Assembly (NCBI RefSeq): GCF_010729305.1
Contig: NZ_AP022574.1
Coordinates: forward strand, 1,922,001-1,986,000
Length of the DNA stretch: 64,000 nt
Direction of reading: 5' to 3'
Source: Mycolicibacterium psychrotolerans
GTDB lineage: Bacteria; Actinomycetota; Actinomycetes; Mycobacteriales; Mycobacteriaceae
Below, in pieces: positions 17,118 through 25,672 of this stretch (positions within the stretch are counted from its first letter, which is position 1; every line of letters starts with the position of its first letter). Both the position numbers and the translations under genes were made by a program. The notes under the pieces were generated by a model. It saw only the letters and a program-made list of their open reading frames with translations. It was not told the origin of the DNA and did no database searches.

Positions 17118-17852
17118 ATGGTGAGCATGCCCGGCTCGACGATCTATCTCAAGGCCTGTATCAACGGGGCGCGCACGCCCGACGAGCACGCCGCGCTGCC
17201 CGTGACCCCGGAGCAGCTGGCGGCCGAGGCGGTCGCCGCGCACGTCGCCGGCGCCAAGGCCGTACACCTGCATCCGAAGGATGCCGAGGGCGTCGACTCG
17301 CTGCTGGCGTCCGACGTCGAGGCCGCGGTGGCCGCGGTGCGGGACGCGGCACCGGGGCTGCCGATCGGGGTCACCACGGGCTACTGGGCGCTCCCCGACG
17401 CCGAGCAGCGCCTGCGCGTGATCGAGAGCTGGACGGTGGCGCCCGACTTCGCATCGGTGAACTGGCACGAACCGGGCTCGCGGGAGCTGGCCGAGCTGCT
17501 GCTGGGCCGCGGTATCGGCGTGGAGGCCGGCATCTTCCATGCCGAGGCGGCCCGGTCGTGGGCCGCGTCCGGGGTGGCGGCGCACTGCCTGCGGGTGATG
17601 GTCGAACTCGGAGCTGACGGTGACGTGGCCACCGCCGACGAGGTGCTCGCGCTGGTGTCCGCGGCGGAATCGCCGGCGCCGATCCTTCTGCACGGGCTCG
17701 ACGACAGCTGCTGGCCGCTGCTTCGGCACGCAGGTGCTCGCGGGCTGCAGGCGCGCATCGGGATGGAGGACACCCTGGCGCTGCCCGACGGGTCCGTCAC
17801 CGACGGCAACGCCGCGCTGGTGTCGGCCGCGGTCGAGCTGCTCAGTCGGTAG
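17118..17852 (+). CDS. BKACE-family (beta-keto acid cleavage-like) protein
   Basis: Zinc-dependent TIM-barrel of the beta-keto acid cleavage enzyme (DUF849) family, 244 aa, shorter than the usual 270-300. Seen: YLKACINGARTPDEH, PVTPEQLAAEA, the zinc pair HLHPKD, GVTTGYWA and VNWHEPGS. Members condense a beta-keto acid with acetyl-CoA to give acetoacetate and a new acyl-CoA. The start is uncertain: an ATG 9 nt downstream is equally good. About 180 bp without a gene precede it. It converges with the cupin gene, overlapping by 11 nt. Confidence 0.8.
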   Translation: MVSMPGSTIYLKACINGARTPDEHAALPVTPEQLAAEAVAAHVAGAKAVHLHPKDAEGVDSLLASDVEAAVAAVRDAAPGLPIGVTTGYWALPDAEQRLRVIESWTVAPDFASVNWHEPGSRELAELLLGRGIGVEAGIFHAEAARSWAASGVAAHCLRVMVELGADGDVATADEVLALVSAAESPAPILLHGLDDSCWPLLRHAGARGLQARIGMEDTLALPDGSVTDGNAALVSAAVELLSR

Positions 17853-18288
17853 GTGCGCCGAGCGCGAAGTCGGCGAAGTCGAAACCGGGAACGACGACGC
17901 AGCTGACCAGGCAGGGCTGGTCGTCGCGCGGGCGGGCGCGCTGCCAGTGGCCGGGCGGCACCACGAACTGCGGGGTCTCCCCGGCCACGATGTCTGCGCC
18001 CAACACATGAGTGGCGGCGCTGTCCTGTTCGGCGCCGACCTCGAGCAGCAACGGGCCGCCTGAGTGGTACAGCCACAACTCGGCGCTGCGCACTGTGTGC
18101 CACGCCGACTGCTGACCGGGCATCAGCAGGAAGAGGATCGCCGTTCCCGCGTTGCGGCTTCCCGAGTAGTCCGGCGGCAGAGCGGACTCCGGCACCGTCA
18201 ACTCGCTGCGCCACGTCTCGGTGTACCAGCCGCCCTCGGGGTGCGGGGAAAGGTCCAGCCGACGCGCCCATTCGGGAAGATCGCTCAT
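17842..18288 (-). CDS. Cupin family protein (DUF985)
   Basis: Small cupin of 148 aa: LSPHPEGGWYTETWRS opens the domain, followed by SAWHTVRSAELWLYHSGG and VPPGHWQRARP. The histidines are in positions compatible with metal or sugar-like ligand binding. Function unknown. TAGGGT lies 6 nt upstream of the ATG and no ribosome binding site is seen, so the mRNA is probably leaderless. Confidence 0.9.
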   Translation of the reverse strand: MSDLPEWARRLDLSPHPEGGWYTETWRSELTVPESALPPDYSGSRNAGTAILFLLMPGQQSAWHTVRSAELWLYHSGGPLLLEVGAEQDSAATHVLGADIVAGETPQFVVPPGHWQRARPRDDQPCLVSCVVVPGFDFADFALGAPTD

Positions 18289-18294
18289 CGGCCC

Positions 18295-18307
18295 ACCCTA
18301 GTAGTCT
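18295..18307. promoter_or_regulatory. Back-to-back divergent -10 boxes
   Basis: Minus-strand TAGGGT (18295-18300) serves the cupin and plus-strand TAGTCT (18302-18307) serves the membrane protein, each 6 nt from its ATG. One base separates them. RNA polymerase could use only one direction at a time. Confidence 0.6.
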
Positions 18308-18313
18308 TTGCCC

Positions 18314-18772
18314 ATGTCTCGCGCCCGTCCCGGCTGGCTGGTGGCGCTGTGTGCGCTGGTGGTGGCCGTGAGCGCGTGGCTGCCGTGGCTCACGTCGTCG
18401 GCCGACGGGGGTGGCCGGGCCAATGCGATCGGAGGCGTGGCGGGCGTGATGCCGGTCCCGCCGCCGGGTTTCGGGGTGGGTCAGCTGGTCGTGCTGTTGG
18501 CGCCGTGTCTGGTGGTGGCCGGCGCGATGGCGGCGCGCGACATCTCCGCCCGGATGGCTTCGACTGTGGCGCTGGCGATTTCGGTGGTCCTGGTGGTTCT
18601 CGCGGTCTGGTACTACCGGCTCTACGTGTATCCGCCGGTATCGGCCGGCTACGGCCTCTACGTCGCAGGCGGGGTCGCGGTGGCTGCGGCTCTGCTGTCG
18701 GTGTGGACGATGCTGGCGGCATGGAGAGCGACGGGGTCGCGATCGGCGCCGGCCACCGGCGGGCTCCGGTGA
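18314..18772 (+). CDS. Four-helix membrane protein, unknown function
   Basis: Hydrophobic 152-aa protein with about four transmembrane segments: WLVALCALVVAVSAWLPWL at the N-terminus, QLVVLLAPCLVVAGAMA, ALAISVVLVVLAVWYY and YVAGGVAVAAALLSVW. No motif I recognise. The ATG is 6 nt from a -10 box (leaderless). Its stop overlaps the GTG of the GNAT gene, so both are made from one transcript. Confidence 0.75.
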   Translation: MSRARPGWLVALCALVVAVSAWLPWLTSSADGGGRANAIGGVAGVMPVPPPGFGVGQLVVLLAPCLVVAGAMAARDISARMASTVALAISVVLVVLAVWYYRLYVYPPVSAGYGLYVAGGVAVAAALLSVWTMLAAWRATGSRSAPATGGLR

Positions 18773-19365
18773 GCGGCTTCGTCGAACCTGTCACGTTGGC
18801 AGGGGAGCGTTGGGTGACGCTGGAACCCGTGCGCGACGACCATCTCGCGGAGATCGAAGCGCTTGCGGCCGACGGCGAACTGGGTCGCCTCTGGTACACC
18901 GGTGCGCCGAAAGCCGGTGCGGCCGCGGAGTGGCTGCGGATGCGACTGGCATTGCAAACGCCCCAGACCGGGCTGACGTACGTGGTGCGCGGCCGCGACG
19001 GCGCGATGATCGGTTCGTCGAGCTACATGAACGTCGACGGCCCCAACCGCAGGCTCGAGATCGGGAACACCTGGTATGCCGCCGCGGCCCGGCGCACTGG
19101 CGTCAACACCGAGACCAAACTACTGATGTTGGGCCATGCGTTCGACGAGCTGGGTTGTGTCGCAGTGGAATTCAGGACGCACTTCTTCAACGCCGCCAGC
19201 CGGGCCGCGATCGAACGGTTGGGCGCCAAGTGCGACGGCATCCTGCGCAGCCATCAGCTGCTGCCGGACGGCTCGCGGCGCGACACGGTGGTGTACTCGA
19301 TTCTCGACATCGAGTGGCCCGCCGTGCGGTCCAACCTGCGATTTCGGTTGGACCGCAACAGCTGA
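18769..19365 (+). CDS. GNAT family acetyltransferase (RimJ/RimL type)
   Basis: N-acetyltransferase of 198 aa. The order WVTLEPVRDDHLAEIEAL, VRGRDGAMIGSSSYMNV, EIGNTWYAAAARRTGVNTETKLLML and RTHFFNAASRAAIERLGAKCDG is the RimJ/RimL-like GNAT fold with its acetyl-CoA loop and the asparagine-containing helix. The substrate (protein N-terminus or small amine) is unknown. GTG start within the GTGA overlap with the membrane protein. Confidence 0.88.
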   Translation: MSGFVEPVTLAGERWVTLEPVRDDHLAEIEALAADGELGRLWYTGAPKAGAAAEWLRMRLALQTPQTGLTYVVRGRDGAMIGSSSYMNVDGPNRRLEIGNTWYAAAARRTGVNTETKLLMLGHAFDELGCVAVEFRTHFFNAASRAAIERLGAKCDGILRSHQLLPDGSRRDTVVYSILDIEWPAVRSNLRFRLDRNS

Positions 19366-19374
19366 GCCGTCGGA

Positions 19375-19824
19375 CTACTCGGCGTCGACGGTGGTCGGCG
19401 AAATGGACGCCTGGCTGCCGGAGTGGGTGATCTCCACCTTGCGGGGCTTCGCGCGCTCCGCAACGGGGATGGTCACCGTCAACACCCCGTTCTCGTAGGT
19501 TGCCGAGATCGCGCCGGCGTCGACTCCGTCGCCGAGCGCGAGCTGTCTGCGGTAACCGCCGAAGAACCGCTCGTTGGCCAGCCACTGGGCCGATTCGTCG
19601 GACCGCGCGGTGCGGTGGGCGGAGATCGTGAGCGTGCCGTTGTCGACGTTGACGTCGACCGAACCGGGGTCGACGCCGGGCAGATCGGCGGTGAGCACGT
19701 AGTGGTCGTCGATCTTGCAGAGGTCCATCGGCATGAAACGGGGAACGCGGTTCGATCCGGTCTGGCTGCTCAGCAAGCCCCGGGTCAGAGCGTCAAGGTC
19801 ACTGAACGGATCAAAGCGGAGCAC
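19375..19824 (-). CDS. Hsp20/alpha-crystallin small heat shock protein
   Basis: ATP-independent holdase chaperone, 149 aa. Alpha-crystallin domain from about residue 35 to 125: DLCKIDDHYVLTADLPGVD, then VDNGTLTISAHRT, RFFGGYRRQLALGDGVD, and ATYENGVLTVTIPV with the conserved GVL. The C-terminal extension lacks an obvious I-x-I but has VEITHS. The GTG start has AGGAGG 8-9 nt upstream. A CIRCE operator lies about 75 bp upstream, so HrcA repression relieved by heat is likely. Confidence 0.95.
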   Translation of the reverse strand: MLRFDPFSDLDALTRGLLSSQTGSNRVPRFMPMDLCKIDDHYVLTADLPGVDPGSVDVNVDNGTLTISAHRTARSDESAQWLANERFFGGYRRQLALGDGVDAGAISATYENGVLTVTIPVAERAKPRKVEITHSGSQASISPTTVDAE

Positions 19825-19851
19825 AGCAATCCACCTCCTACGTCACTCAGG

Positions 19852-19870
19852 GCCCGCCACCCTGGCGGGC
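19852..19870. promoter_or_regulatory. Leader hairpin of hsp20
   Basis: Perfect 8-bp stem with 3-nt loop (GCCCGCCA / TGGCGGGC) in the presumed 5' leader between the CIRCE box and the AGGAGG of hsp20. It does not cover the Shine-Dalgarno sequence, so it may stabilise the mRNA rather than act as a thermometer. Confidence 0.45.
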
Positions 19871-19896
19871 GACTAAATCACTGTGCACCTGCGAGG

Positions 19897-19923
19897 TTAG
19901 CACTCAGTATTTGGGAGTGCCAA
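19897..19923. promoter_or_regulatory. CIRCE operator (HrcA binding site)
   Basis: TTAGCACTC, nine bases, GAGTGCCAA: one mismatch from the consensus TTAGCACTC-N9-GAGTGCTAA. It lies between hsp20 (minus strand) and the GGDEF gene (plus strand), 73 bp before the hsp20 start. HrcA repressor is the known ligand of this element. Confidence 0.92.
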
Positions 19924-20018
19924 CAACTTTGGGCGGTTTTCTTCTCCGAATTCCGGGCCCGGCCCGGGATGAGGGTCCAATGGCCCTCCCCGCGTGCAGC
20001 GAACTGCGTTAGACCGGA

Positions 20019-21293
20019 GTGGTGCACCGAGACGTCGTCGCGGATCTCGCGACCGGAGCCCTGCATCCGGGGTCCGACGAGACGTCCCAGCTGCGCCGTT
20101 TCATCGACAGCCTTCCTGCGATGGTCGGCTACTGGGACCACGAGCGCCGCAACGTCATCGCCAATGCCGCCTACGTCGAGTACTTCGGGATGACCCCCGG
20201 CCAGATCAGGGGTCAACACATCAGGGAAGTGCTGGGCGAGGCCGTGTATGCGCTGAACCTTCCCCACATCGACGGCGTGCTGGCCGGCCGCGAACAGCTC
20301 TTCGAGCGCACCTTGGTCGATCGGCACGGGATGACCCGGCATACGCAGGCGTCCTATGTGCCCGACATCGTCGACGGCAGGGTCTGCGGCTTCGTCGTCC
20401 AGGTCACCGACGTGACGGCCCGGGTGGAGGCGGAGAGGGCGCGCGACGAGGCCGTGCGACTGTTCGAGATCAGCATGGCCCACGCGCCGGTCGGCAAAGT
20501 GGTGGTCGACACCGCCGGCTTTGTGCTGCAGGCCAATCCGGCTGTGTGCACGTTGCTGCGCTGCACCGAGCAGGACCTCGTCGGCAGCGATTTCCGCCGG
20601 TTCGTGCACCCCGACAACCTCGACTCGGGTGAGACGGAGTTCACCGCGCTGGTGAACCGGACGGCGGCGCATCTGTCGTCGGAACGCAAGTACCTCAGGG
20701 CAGACGGCACGGCGGTGTGGCTGCAGCGGGACTTCGTGCTGGTGCCCGCAGCCCGCAACGGTCAGGACGTGGCCGTCGCCCAGTTCCAGGACGTCACCGC
20801 GCGCAGGGCGGCCGAGGCGGAGTTGGCCCGCCTGGCGGTCACCGATCAGCTGACCGGACTGCCGAACCGGCGTGCATTGGTGGAGCGCCTCGAGCGGCAC
20901 CACGCAGAGTCCCCGGACCAGCCCATCGGCGTGTTGTTCATCGACCTCGACGGCTTCAAACACGTCAACGATGTGCACGGCCACGCCGTCGGCGACGCCG
21001 TGTTGTCCGCCGCAGCGCAGCGGCTCGCCGAGTTCGTCGACCCGCCGAACGGGGCCTACCGCCTCGGCGGCGACGAGTTCGTCGTCGTGACCCCCGCCGG
21101 GCCGGAGTCGGACGGGCAGCCCGCGCTACTGGCGCGTCTCACCGCGGAACTGTCCGCGCCGTATCGAACCGCCACCACGCCGGTGCGGCTGGCCGCGTCG
21201 GTGGGTTACGCGCAGGGCATCGTCGACGACGTCGAAGCGCTCCTGCGCGCCGCTGATGCCGAGATGTACCGGCACAAGGCCCGGTCACGCTGA
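20019..21293 (+). CDS. PAS-PAS-GGDEF diguanylate cyclase
   Basis: Signalling protein of 424 aa without predicted membrane segments. Two PAS domains (about residues 25-145, beginning [13 protein letters not shown], and 150-265, beginning [12 protein letters not shown]) precede a GGDEF domain (270-424) with [26 protein letters not shown] and an intact [11 protein letters not shown]. It should make cyclic di-GMP from GTP under control of a small-molecule or redox cue sensed by PAS. No RxxD inhibitory site is seen before GGDEF, and there is no EAL domain. A second in-frame GTG is 3 nt downstream. Confidence 0.93.
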   Translation: MVHRDVVADLATGALHPGSDETSQLRRFIDSLPAMVGYWDHERRNVIANAAYVEYFGMTPGQIRGQHIREVLGEAVYALNLPHIDGVLAGREQLFERTLVDRHGMTRHTQASYVPDIVDGRVCGFVVQVTDVTARVEAERARDEAVRLFEISMAHAPVGKVVVDTAGFVLQANPAVCTLLRCTEQDLVGSDFRRFVHPDNLDSGETEFTALVNRTAAHLSSERKYLRADGTAVWLQRDFVLVPAARNGQDVAVAQFQDVTARRAAEAELARLAVTDQLTGLPNRRALVERLERHHAESPDQPIGVLFIDLDGFKHVNDVHGHAVGDAVLSAAAQRLAEFVDPPNGAYRLGGDEFVVVTPAGPESDGQPALLARLTAELSAPYRTATTPVRLAASVGYAQGIVDDVEALLRAADAEMYRHKARSR

Positions 21294-21297
21294 CTGC

Positions 21298-21858
21298 TCA
21301 GCCGAGCCCGCTGAAGTCGACCTCGTCGGTGGCGACGACGGCTGCGGTCCGGCCGGGTGCGGCCTGATGGGCCCAGTAGAGGTTGGTGTGGTCGATGACG
21401 GCCGGAACCGGGGGTGCGCCCCACGCGGTCTTGTCGCCGGCGGTGTGGGCGTCGGCCACCAGGACCACGTCGTACCCGCGGGTGAACGCCCCGTGCAGCG
21501 TACTGCGCACGCACGCATCGGTTTCCGCCCCGGTCACCACGAGTCGGCCGACCTCCCGGTCGGCCAGCGTCTGCTCCAGTGCAGTGTCCTCGAAGGCGTC
21601 GCCATAGCTCTTGTCGATGACCGGCTCTCCGTCGGCGGGCGACAGTTCGGGCACGATGTGCCAGCCGTCGCTGCCGTAGGGGAGCCCGTCGTCGTGGTGG
21701 CGGACCCAGACCACCGGGGTGTCCTCGCGTCGTGCGCGCTCGACCAGATCGGCGATGTTGGCCACCACGGCGTCTCGCCGGTAGGCGCCGTCGACGACGA
21801 CGTTCTGCACGTCGACGACGAGCAGGGCGGCGGCCGAACGGTTCTCGAGCGTGGTCAT
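21298..21858 (-). CDS. Isochorismatase-like cysteine hydrolase
   Basis: Small alpha/beta hydrolase of the isochorismatase superfamily, 186 aa. Catalytic triad visible as Asp in LLVVDVQN, Lys in VIDKSYGDAF and Cys in TGAETDACVRST. Relatives cleave isochorismate, nicotinamide or other small amides. Last gene of a four-gene minus-strand operon after thiolase, carotenoid oxygenase and HxlR regulator; its ATG overlaps the regulator stop by 4 nt. Substrate unknown. Confidence 0.92.
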   Translation of the reverse strand: MTTLENRSAAALLVVDVQNVVVDGAYRRDAVVANIADLVERARREDTPVVWVRHHDDGLPYGSDGWHIVPELSPADGEPVIDKSYGDAFEDTALEQTLADREVGRLVVTGAETDACVRSTLHGAFTRGYDVVLVADAHTAGDKTAWGAPPVPAVIDHTNLYWAHQAAPGRTAAVVATDEVDFSGLG

Positions 21859-22739
21859 GCCGTCATTATCCCGGACCCGCGCAACCGCCCGCAGCACTGA
21901 TCGCACACGAGGGCCGGGTGGAACCGCCGCCCGCAGCCGCGGTGCGTCACCAGCACCGCCGGGCCTTCGGGATCCGGATACCAGCGCTGCGCCCACTCCA
22001 GCGCGCACACCAGCACCGGCAGGAACGCCCGGCCCTTCTCGGTCAGCCGGTAGCGGCCGCCGGTGTTGTGCAGGATCCCTTCGGCGGTGAACGTGGCGAG
22101 GCGGTGGGCGATCGTCCCCGGTGGGGCGCCCAGTTCCGTCTGAAGATCGGTGAACCTGTCGATGCCGACGAACGCGGCGACCAGCAGCGCGAAACCCCAC
22201 CGGTCGCCGATCACGCTCATCGTCTGGGGAAACAGCGCGCCCGCTCCCAGTCGGCGGCCACCCGACCGGCGCCGGTGGTTCGTCGACGGCGTGGACCGGG
22301 CCCAGGATCCGCTCGGACCCCATTGCGCCACAACGTCTTTCTCGGTCACCGCGGCCTCGCAGGCGCGGCAGGTCAGCGTCGGCGAGAAATCGGCGCCGCA
22401 CGAGGTGTGCCGCATCGCGGGCAACGGCGTGACATGCTCGGTGACCCAGGTACGCTCCCACTCCCAGATGGAGGTGAGCATCGGCCACAGCGACCGGCTC
22501 TTGGATGTCACCGGGTATTCGGCGCGGGACGGCCTGGTCTGGTATTCGCGCCGGGTCAGCAGATCCTCGGTGACCAGGGAACGCAGCCGCGCCGACAGCA
22601 CGGAGTGCGACACCGGCAGCGCGTCGGTGAAATCCCCGTACCGCGTGGCGCCCAGCAGTGCCTGCTGGACGATCAGCAGCGTCCACTCGTCGCCGAGTGT
22701 TCCGAGCATCCGTGCGACGGCGTTCGGAGCGCCCGTCAC
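21855..22739 (-). CDS. Tandem HxlR-type winged-helix regulator with two Cys/His modules
   Basis: Transcription regulator of 294 aa made of two HxlR winged helices, where typical HxlR proteins (100-130 aa) have one. First copy: MLGTLGDEWTLLIVQQALLGATRYGDF, second copy: SVIGDRWGFALLVAAFVGIDRFTDLQ. Each is followed by a similar H-x2-C-G-x2-F-x-P-x-L-x-C-x2-C module (HTSCGADFSPTLTCRAC and HRGCGRRFHPALVCDQC), which looks like a zinc ribbon or thiol sensor. GTG start in a 4-nt overlap with the carotenoid oxygenase. It probably controls its own operon. Confidence 0.88.
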   Translation of the reverse strand: MTGAPNAVARMLGTLGDEWTLLIVQQALLGATRYGDFTDALPVSHSVLSARLRSLVTEDLLTRREYQTRPSRAEYPVTSKSRSLWPMLTSIWEWERTWVTEHVTPLPAMRHTSCGADFSPTLTCRACEAAVTEKDVVAQWGPSGSWARSTPSTNHRRRSGGRRLGAGALFPQTMSVIGDRWGFALLVAAFVGIDRFTDLQTELGAPPGTIAHRLATFTAEGILHNTGGRYRLTEKGRAFLPVLVCALEWAQRWYPDPEGPAVLVTHRGCGRRFHPALVCDQCCGRLRGSGIMTA

Positions 22740-24265
22740 AGGCCGATCGCGGCGGAAGCGGAGTCGGTCTCCCGCCAGCGGGGGAGGTCCGCTCCGGCCG
22801 CCCACGTCGAGTGCGTGCCGCTGGAGATCCGTTCCGGCAGCGCGAGGGTGCATACCGGACCGTCGCCGACGCGGGCCGCGTCGAACACCAGGCAGTAGGA
22901 GGCGTCGGCATTCATGTCCGTGGTCAGCGTGACGAGGTAGCCGTCGTCCTCGGCGCCACCGCCGGTCCGTGGCGCCATCGCGGTCTCGCTGCCGTACACG
23001 CCGTCGCCGAACGCGAAGCGCTCCTCGTCGCCGGTGTGCAGGTCGTGTTTGAGGAGGCCGTCGAACAGGAACCAGCCGGGTTTGCCCGTCGCGGCGTAGG
23101 TGTAGCGGTAGCTGCGTCCGGCGTGGTCCGGATTTATCATGCCGAATTCGCTGATGCTGTCGGTCAACTGCTCTTCGCGGACCTCGCCGGTGACGAGGTT
23201 GAACCGCCAGCGGTGCAGCCGGGCCTGCATCCGGTCCAGCGCCAGAAACCGGAAGGCGCGCTGCCACTTGTTGCCCATGCCGTTGTCGGCGGGCTCGGGA
23301 TCGCCCTGGAAGAAGCCGTCGAGCACGATCTCGTCGCCGTCCTCGTAGGCGTTGGGGAAGTGCAGCACGTAGGTCGGGTCGGCTTCGAACCACATGATCT
23401 GCGAAACGTCACCCCTACGCGGGATGACCGCGAACCGCGAAGGGGTGTCGCGGTGGAACCGCGGCAGGTGCACGTTGTGCTCGAGCAGTCCGGGCTCCCA
23501 GAACAGCGGAAAGTCGTTGAGGATCACGTAGTTCTCGGTGAACGCCATGTCGTGGGGCAGCCGCGGGCCGGGCAGCTCGACGTCCACGGCGTGGACGACG
23601 TCCCCGGCGTCGCTCACCACGCCGTAGCGCAGATACGGGGCCTGCTTGCTGTAGGTGAAGTAGAGGAGTTCACCGGTGCGGGCGTCCACCTTCGGGTGCG
23701 CCGACACACCCCAGTCCGAGGGGAAGCCGCCGTTCCAGTCCTCCTTGCCCAGCGTGTCGCCGGTGCACGGGTCGATGCGGTAGAGATCGCCGCACTGGTA
23801 GTGACTCGTCAGCGCGAGGCCTCGGTGCACGATCACGTCGGTCGACGACGCGTCCTTCATCAATGTCCTTGCGCCCCAGCCGTAGTCGCGACGGGAGAGT
23901 TCGACCGGTTCGGCGATGCCCGGCCACAGCGGTCCTCCTGCCTCGTTCTCCGCGAGCAATCCGTCGGTGCGCACGAACCTGTTGCGGTAGAACGCTTTTC
24001 CGTCGCGGAAGCCGACGATGTGGAGCATGCCGTCACCGTCGAACGGGTGGTAGTTCTTCAGCGCCGGGTGCAGCGGGTTCTCGGTGTTGCGCAGATAGAC
24101 GCCGTCGAGGTCGTCGGGGACGCTGCCCGCGACGACGGTCAGATCGTCGGCGTCCCACTCGGTGGTCTGCGGCCGCCAGGGTCCGGTCCGGTAGGGGTGG
24201 TCGTCGTCGGCGGGAAGTGTCGACAGGTAGGTGGCGACGATCTCCGGATGGGTGCGCAGACTCAT
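22736..24265 (-). CDS. Carotenoid cleavage oxygenase (RPE65 family)
   Basis: Fe(II)-dependent carotenoid/stilbene cleaving dioxygenase, 509 aa, seven-bladed propeller family. The four iron-binding histidines are apparent in SAHPKVD, LPHDMAF, VLHFPNAYED and GTHSTWA. YLRNTENP and HPFDGDGMLH are typical N-terminal elements. It overlaps the thiolase stop by 4 nt. I recall the same thiolase/dioxygenase adjacency as Rv0914c-Rv0913c in M. tuberculosis. Actual substrate (carotenoid, stilbene or other alkene) is not predictable. Confidence 0.93.
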   Translation of the reverse strand: MSLRTHPEIVATYLSTLPADDDHPYRTGPWRPQTTEWDADDLTVVAGSVPDDLDGVYLRNTENPLHPALKNYHPFDGDGMLHIVGFRDGKAFYRNRFVRTDGLLAENEAGGPLWPGIAEPVELSRRDYGWGARTLMKDASSTDVIVHRGLALTSHYQCGDLYRIDPCTGDTLGKEDWNGGFPSDWGVSAHPKVDARTGELLYFTYSKQAPYLRYGVVSDAGDVVHAVDVELPGPRLPHDMAFTENYVILNDFPLFWEPGLLEHNVHLPRFHRDTPSRFAVIPRRGDVSQIMWFEADPTYVLHFPNAYEDGDEIVLDGFFQGDPEPADNGMGNKWQRAFRFLALDRMQARLHRWRFNLVTGEVREEQLTDSISEFGMINPDHAGRSYRYTYAATGKPGWFLFDGLLKHDLHTGDEERFAFGDGVYGSETAMAPRTGGGAEDDGYLVTLTTDMNADASYCLVFDAARVGDGPVCTLALPERISSGTHSTWAAGADLPRWRETDSASAAIGL

Positions 24266-25479
24266 GGGTGACTCCCGACGACGAAGGTGACCGTGGTGGC
24301 GGTGCTGCCACCGAAATTGAGGGTGCCGAACGTCTGCGCCCCGTCGACCTGATAGGCGCCGGCGGTTCCGCTGACCTGTCGGGCGGCGTCGAGCAGCATC
24401 CGGACCCCGGACGCGCCGACGGGATGGCCGCCTCCGATCAGGCCGCCGCTGGGGTTGATCGGGCACCGGCCGTCGAGGTCGATGTCGCCGCTCTCGACGG
24501 CCTTCCACGATTCGCCAGGCGGCGTCAGCCCGATGTGGTCGATGGCGAGGTACTCGCTCGGGGTGAAGCAGTCGTGCACCTCGAAACCGTCGATGTCGTC
24601 GAGGCGCTTCTGCGCGCGATGGAACGCGTCGTGCACCGCGGAGCGCACATGGGGCAGGACGTAGGGCTGACCGGCGGAGCGGTCGAGTTTCTGCTGCAGG
24701 CCCAGACCGACGGTGCGGTGACCCCAGCCGTCGATCCGGCCCAGCGGCCGCGCAGTCGGATGGTCACGCAGCCAGTCGTCGCTGACCAGGACCAAACCTG
24801 CGCCGCCGTCGGTGATCTGGCTGCAGTCGAACCGGCGCAGTCTGCCCTCGACGGTCGGGTTGCTGACGTCGTCGTCGGTCAGCGGGTCGGGGACGGCCCA
24901 GGTGCGGGTCTGCGCGTTCGGGTTGACGCGCGCGTTGGCGAGGTTGCGTGCCGCGATCGCCCGCAGGTGGGTCTCGTCGAGGCCGTAGCGCCGGTCGTAT
25001 TCGGCCGCGACCGCCTCGAACATATGCGGCCACATGTATTTCGCGTCGGCGCCTTCGTGGCCCGTCCACGCCGCGGTGCCCAGGATGGAGGTCGCTGCGT
25101 CGCCGGGCACCGTCTTCTCCAGCTCCACCCCGATCACCAGCGCGGTGCGGTAGGCGCCCGAGCGCAGGTCGGCCATCGCGGCGAGCGTCGCGACGCTGCC
25201 CGACGCGCATGCGGCCTCGTGCCGGGTCGCGGGCACGTCCCAGAGACCGTCGCACACGGTGGCCGGCATCGCGCCGAGGTGGCCCTGCCGGGCGAACAGT
25301 TCACCGAAGGCGTTGGCGACGTGCACGACGCCGATGTGGGCGGCGTCCAGCCTGGCTGCGGCCAGCGTCGCGTCGACGACCTCGGCCGTCAGCCCCGAGA
25401 AATCCAGCCCCTCCCGATCGAAGTTGCGGGCGAAGTCGCTCTGGTACCCGCCGAGAATCCACACACCGGGCGTGCTCAT
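24262..25479 (-). CDS. Thiolase / lipid-transfer-protein-type acetyl-CoA acyltransferase
   Basis: Thiolase-superfamily enzyme of 405 aa, closest in layout to SCP2-type thiolases. Nucleophilic Cys in RHEAACASGS, His in FEVHDCFTPSE and C-terminal GGGHPVGASG are visible. It would cleave or make a carbon-carbon bond on acyl-CoA. The ATG is exactly 7 nt from TAGCGT (25487-25492), indicating a leaderless transcript and the head of a four-gene operon; a GTG 9 nt upstream would overlap that box. Confidence 0.9.
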   Translation of the reverse strand: MSTPGVWILGGYQSDFARNFDREGLDFSGLTAEVVDATLAAARLDAAHIGVVHVANAFGELFARQGHLGAMPATVCDGLWDVPATRHEAACASGSVATLAAMADLRSGAYRTALVIGVELEKTVPGDAATSILGTAAWTGHEGADAKYMWPHMFEAVAAEYDRRYGLDETHLRAIAARNLANARVNPNAQTRTWAVPDPLTDDDVSNPTVEGRLRRFDCSQITDGGAGLVLVSDDWLRDHPTARPLGRIDGWGHRTVGLGLQQKLDRSAGQPYVLPHVRSAVHDAFHRAQKRLDDIDGFEVHDCFTPSEYLAIDHIGLTPPGESWKAVESGDIDLDGRCPINPSGGLIGGGHPVGASGVRMLLDAARQVSGTAGAYQVDGAQTFGTLNFGGSTATTVTFVVGSHP

Positions 25480-25672
25480 CTCCGGCACGCTACTACAACT
25501 AACGGAGTGACTGAAGCAAGTGCGGTCCCGCCGGCTTCAGGTCTGAACCGACGAGACCTAACAGGGGCCTTGGTCGACCGAGGCACCTGTCTGCGGGCCT
25601 GCATTGCCCGCAAGTCAGCAGGGCAAACCCCCGCCGGTGTACGTTCACCTCGATGAGGGAACTATCTCGGTC

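Noticed and set aside
19852..19870. ROSE-type RNA thermometer in the hsp20 leader
   Set aside because: The stem is all G/C and does not pair with the Shine-Dalgarno sequence, so it should not melt at physiological heat-shock temperatures to expose it.
25539..25612. Two perfect inverted repeats (AGGTCT...AGACCT and TGCGGGC...GCCCGCA) upstream of the GAF-ANTAR gene as an ANTAR target
   Set aside because: ANTAR targets are paired hairpins with hexanucleotide loops having A1 and G4; these loops are 9 and 7 nt and do not fit.
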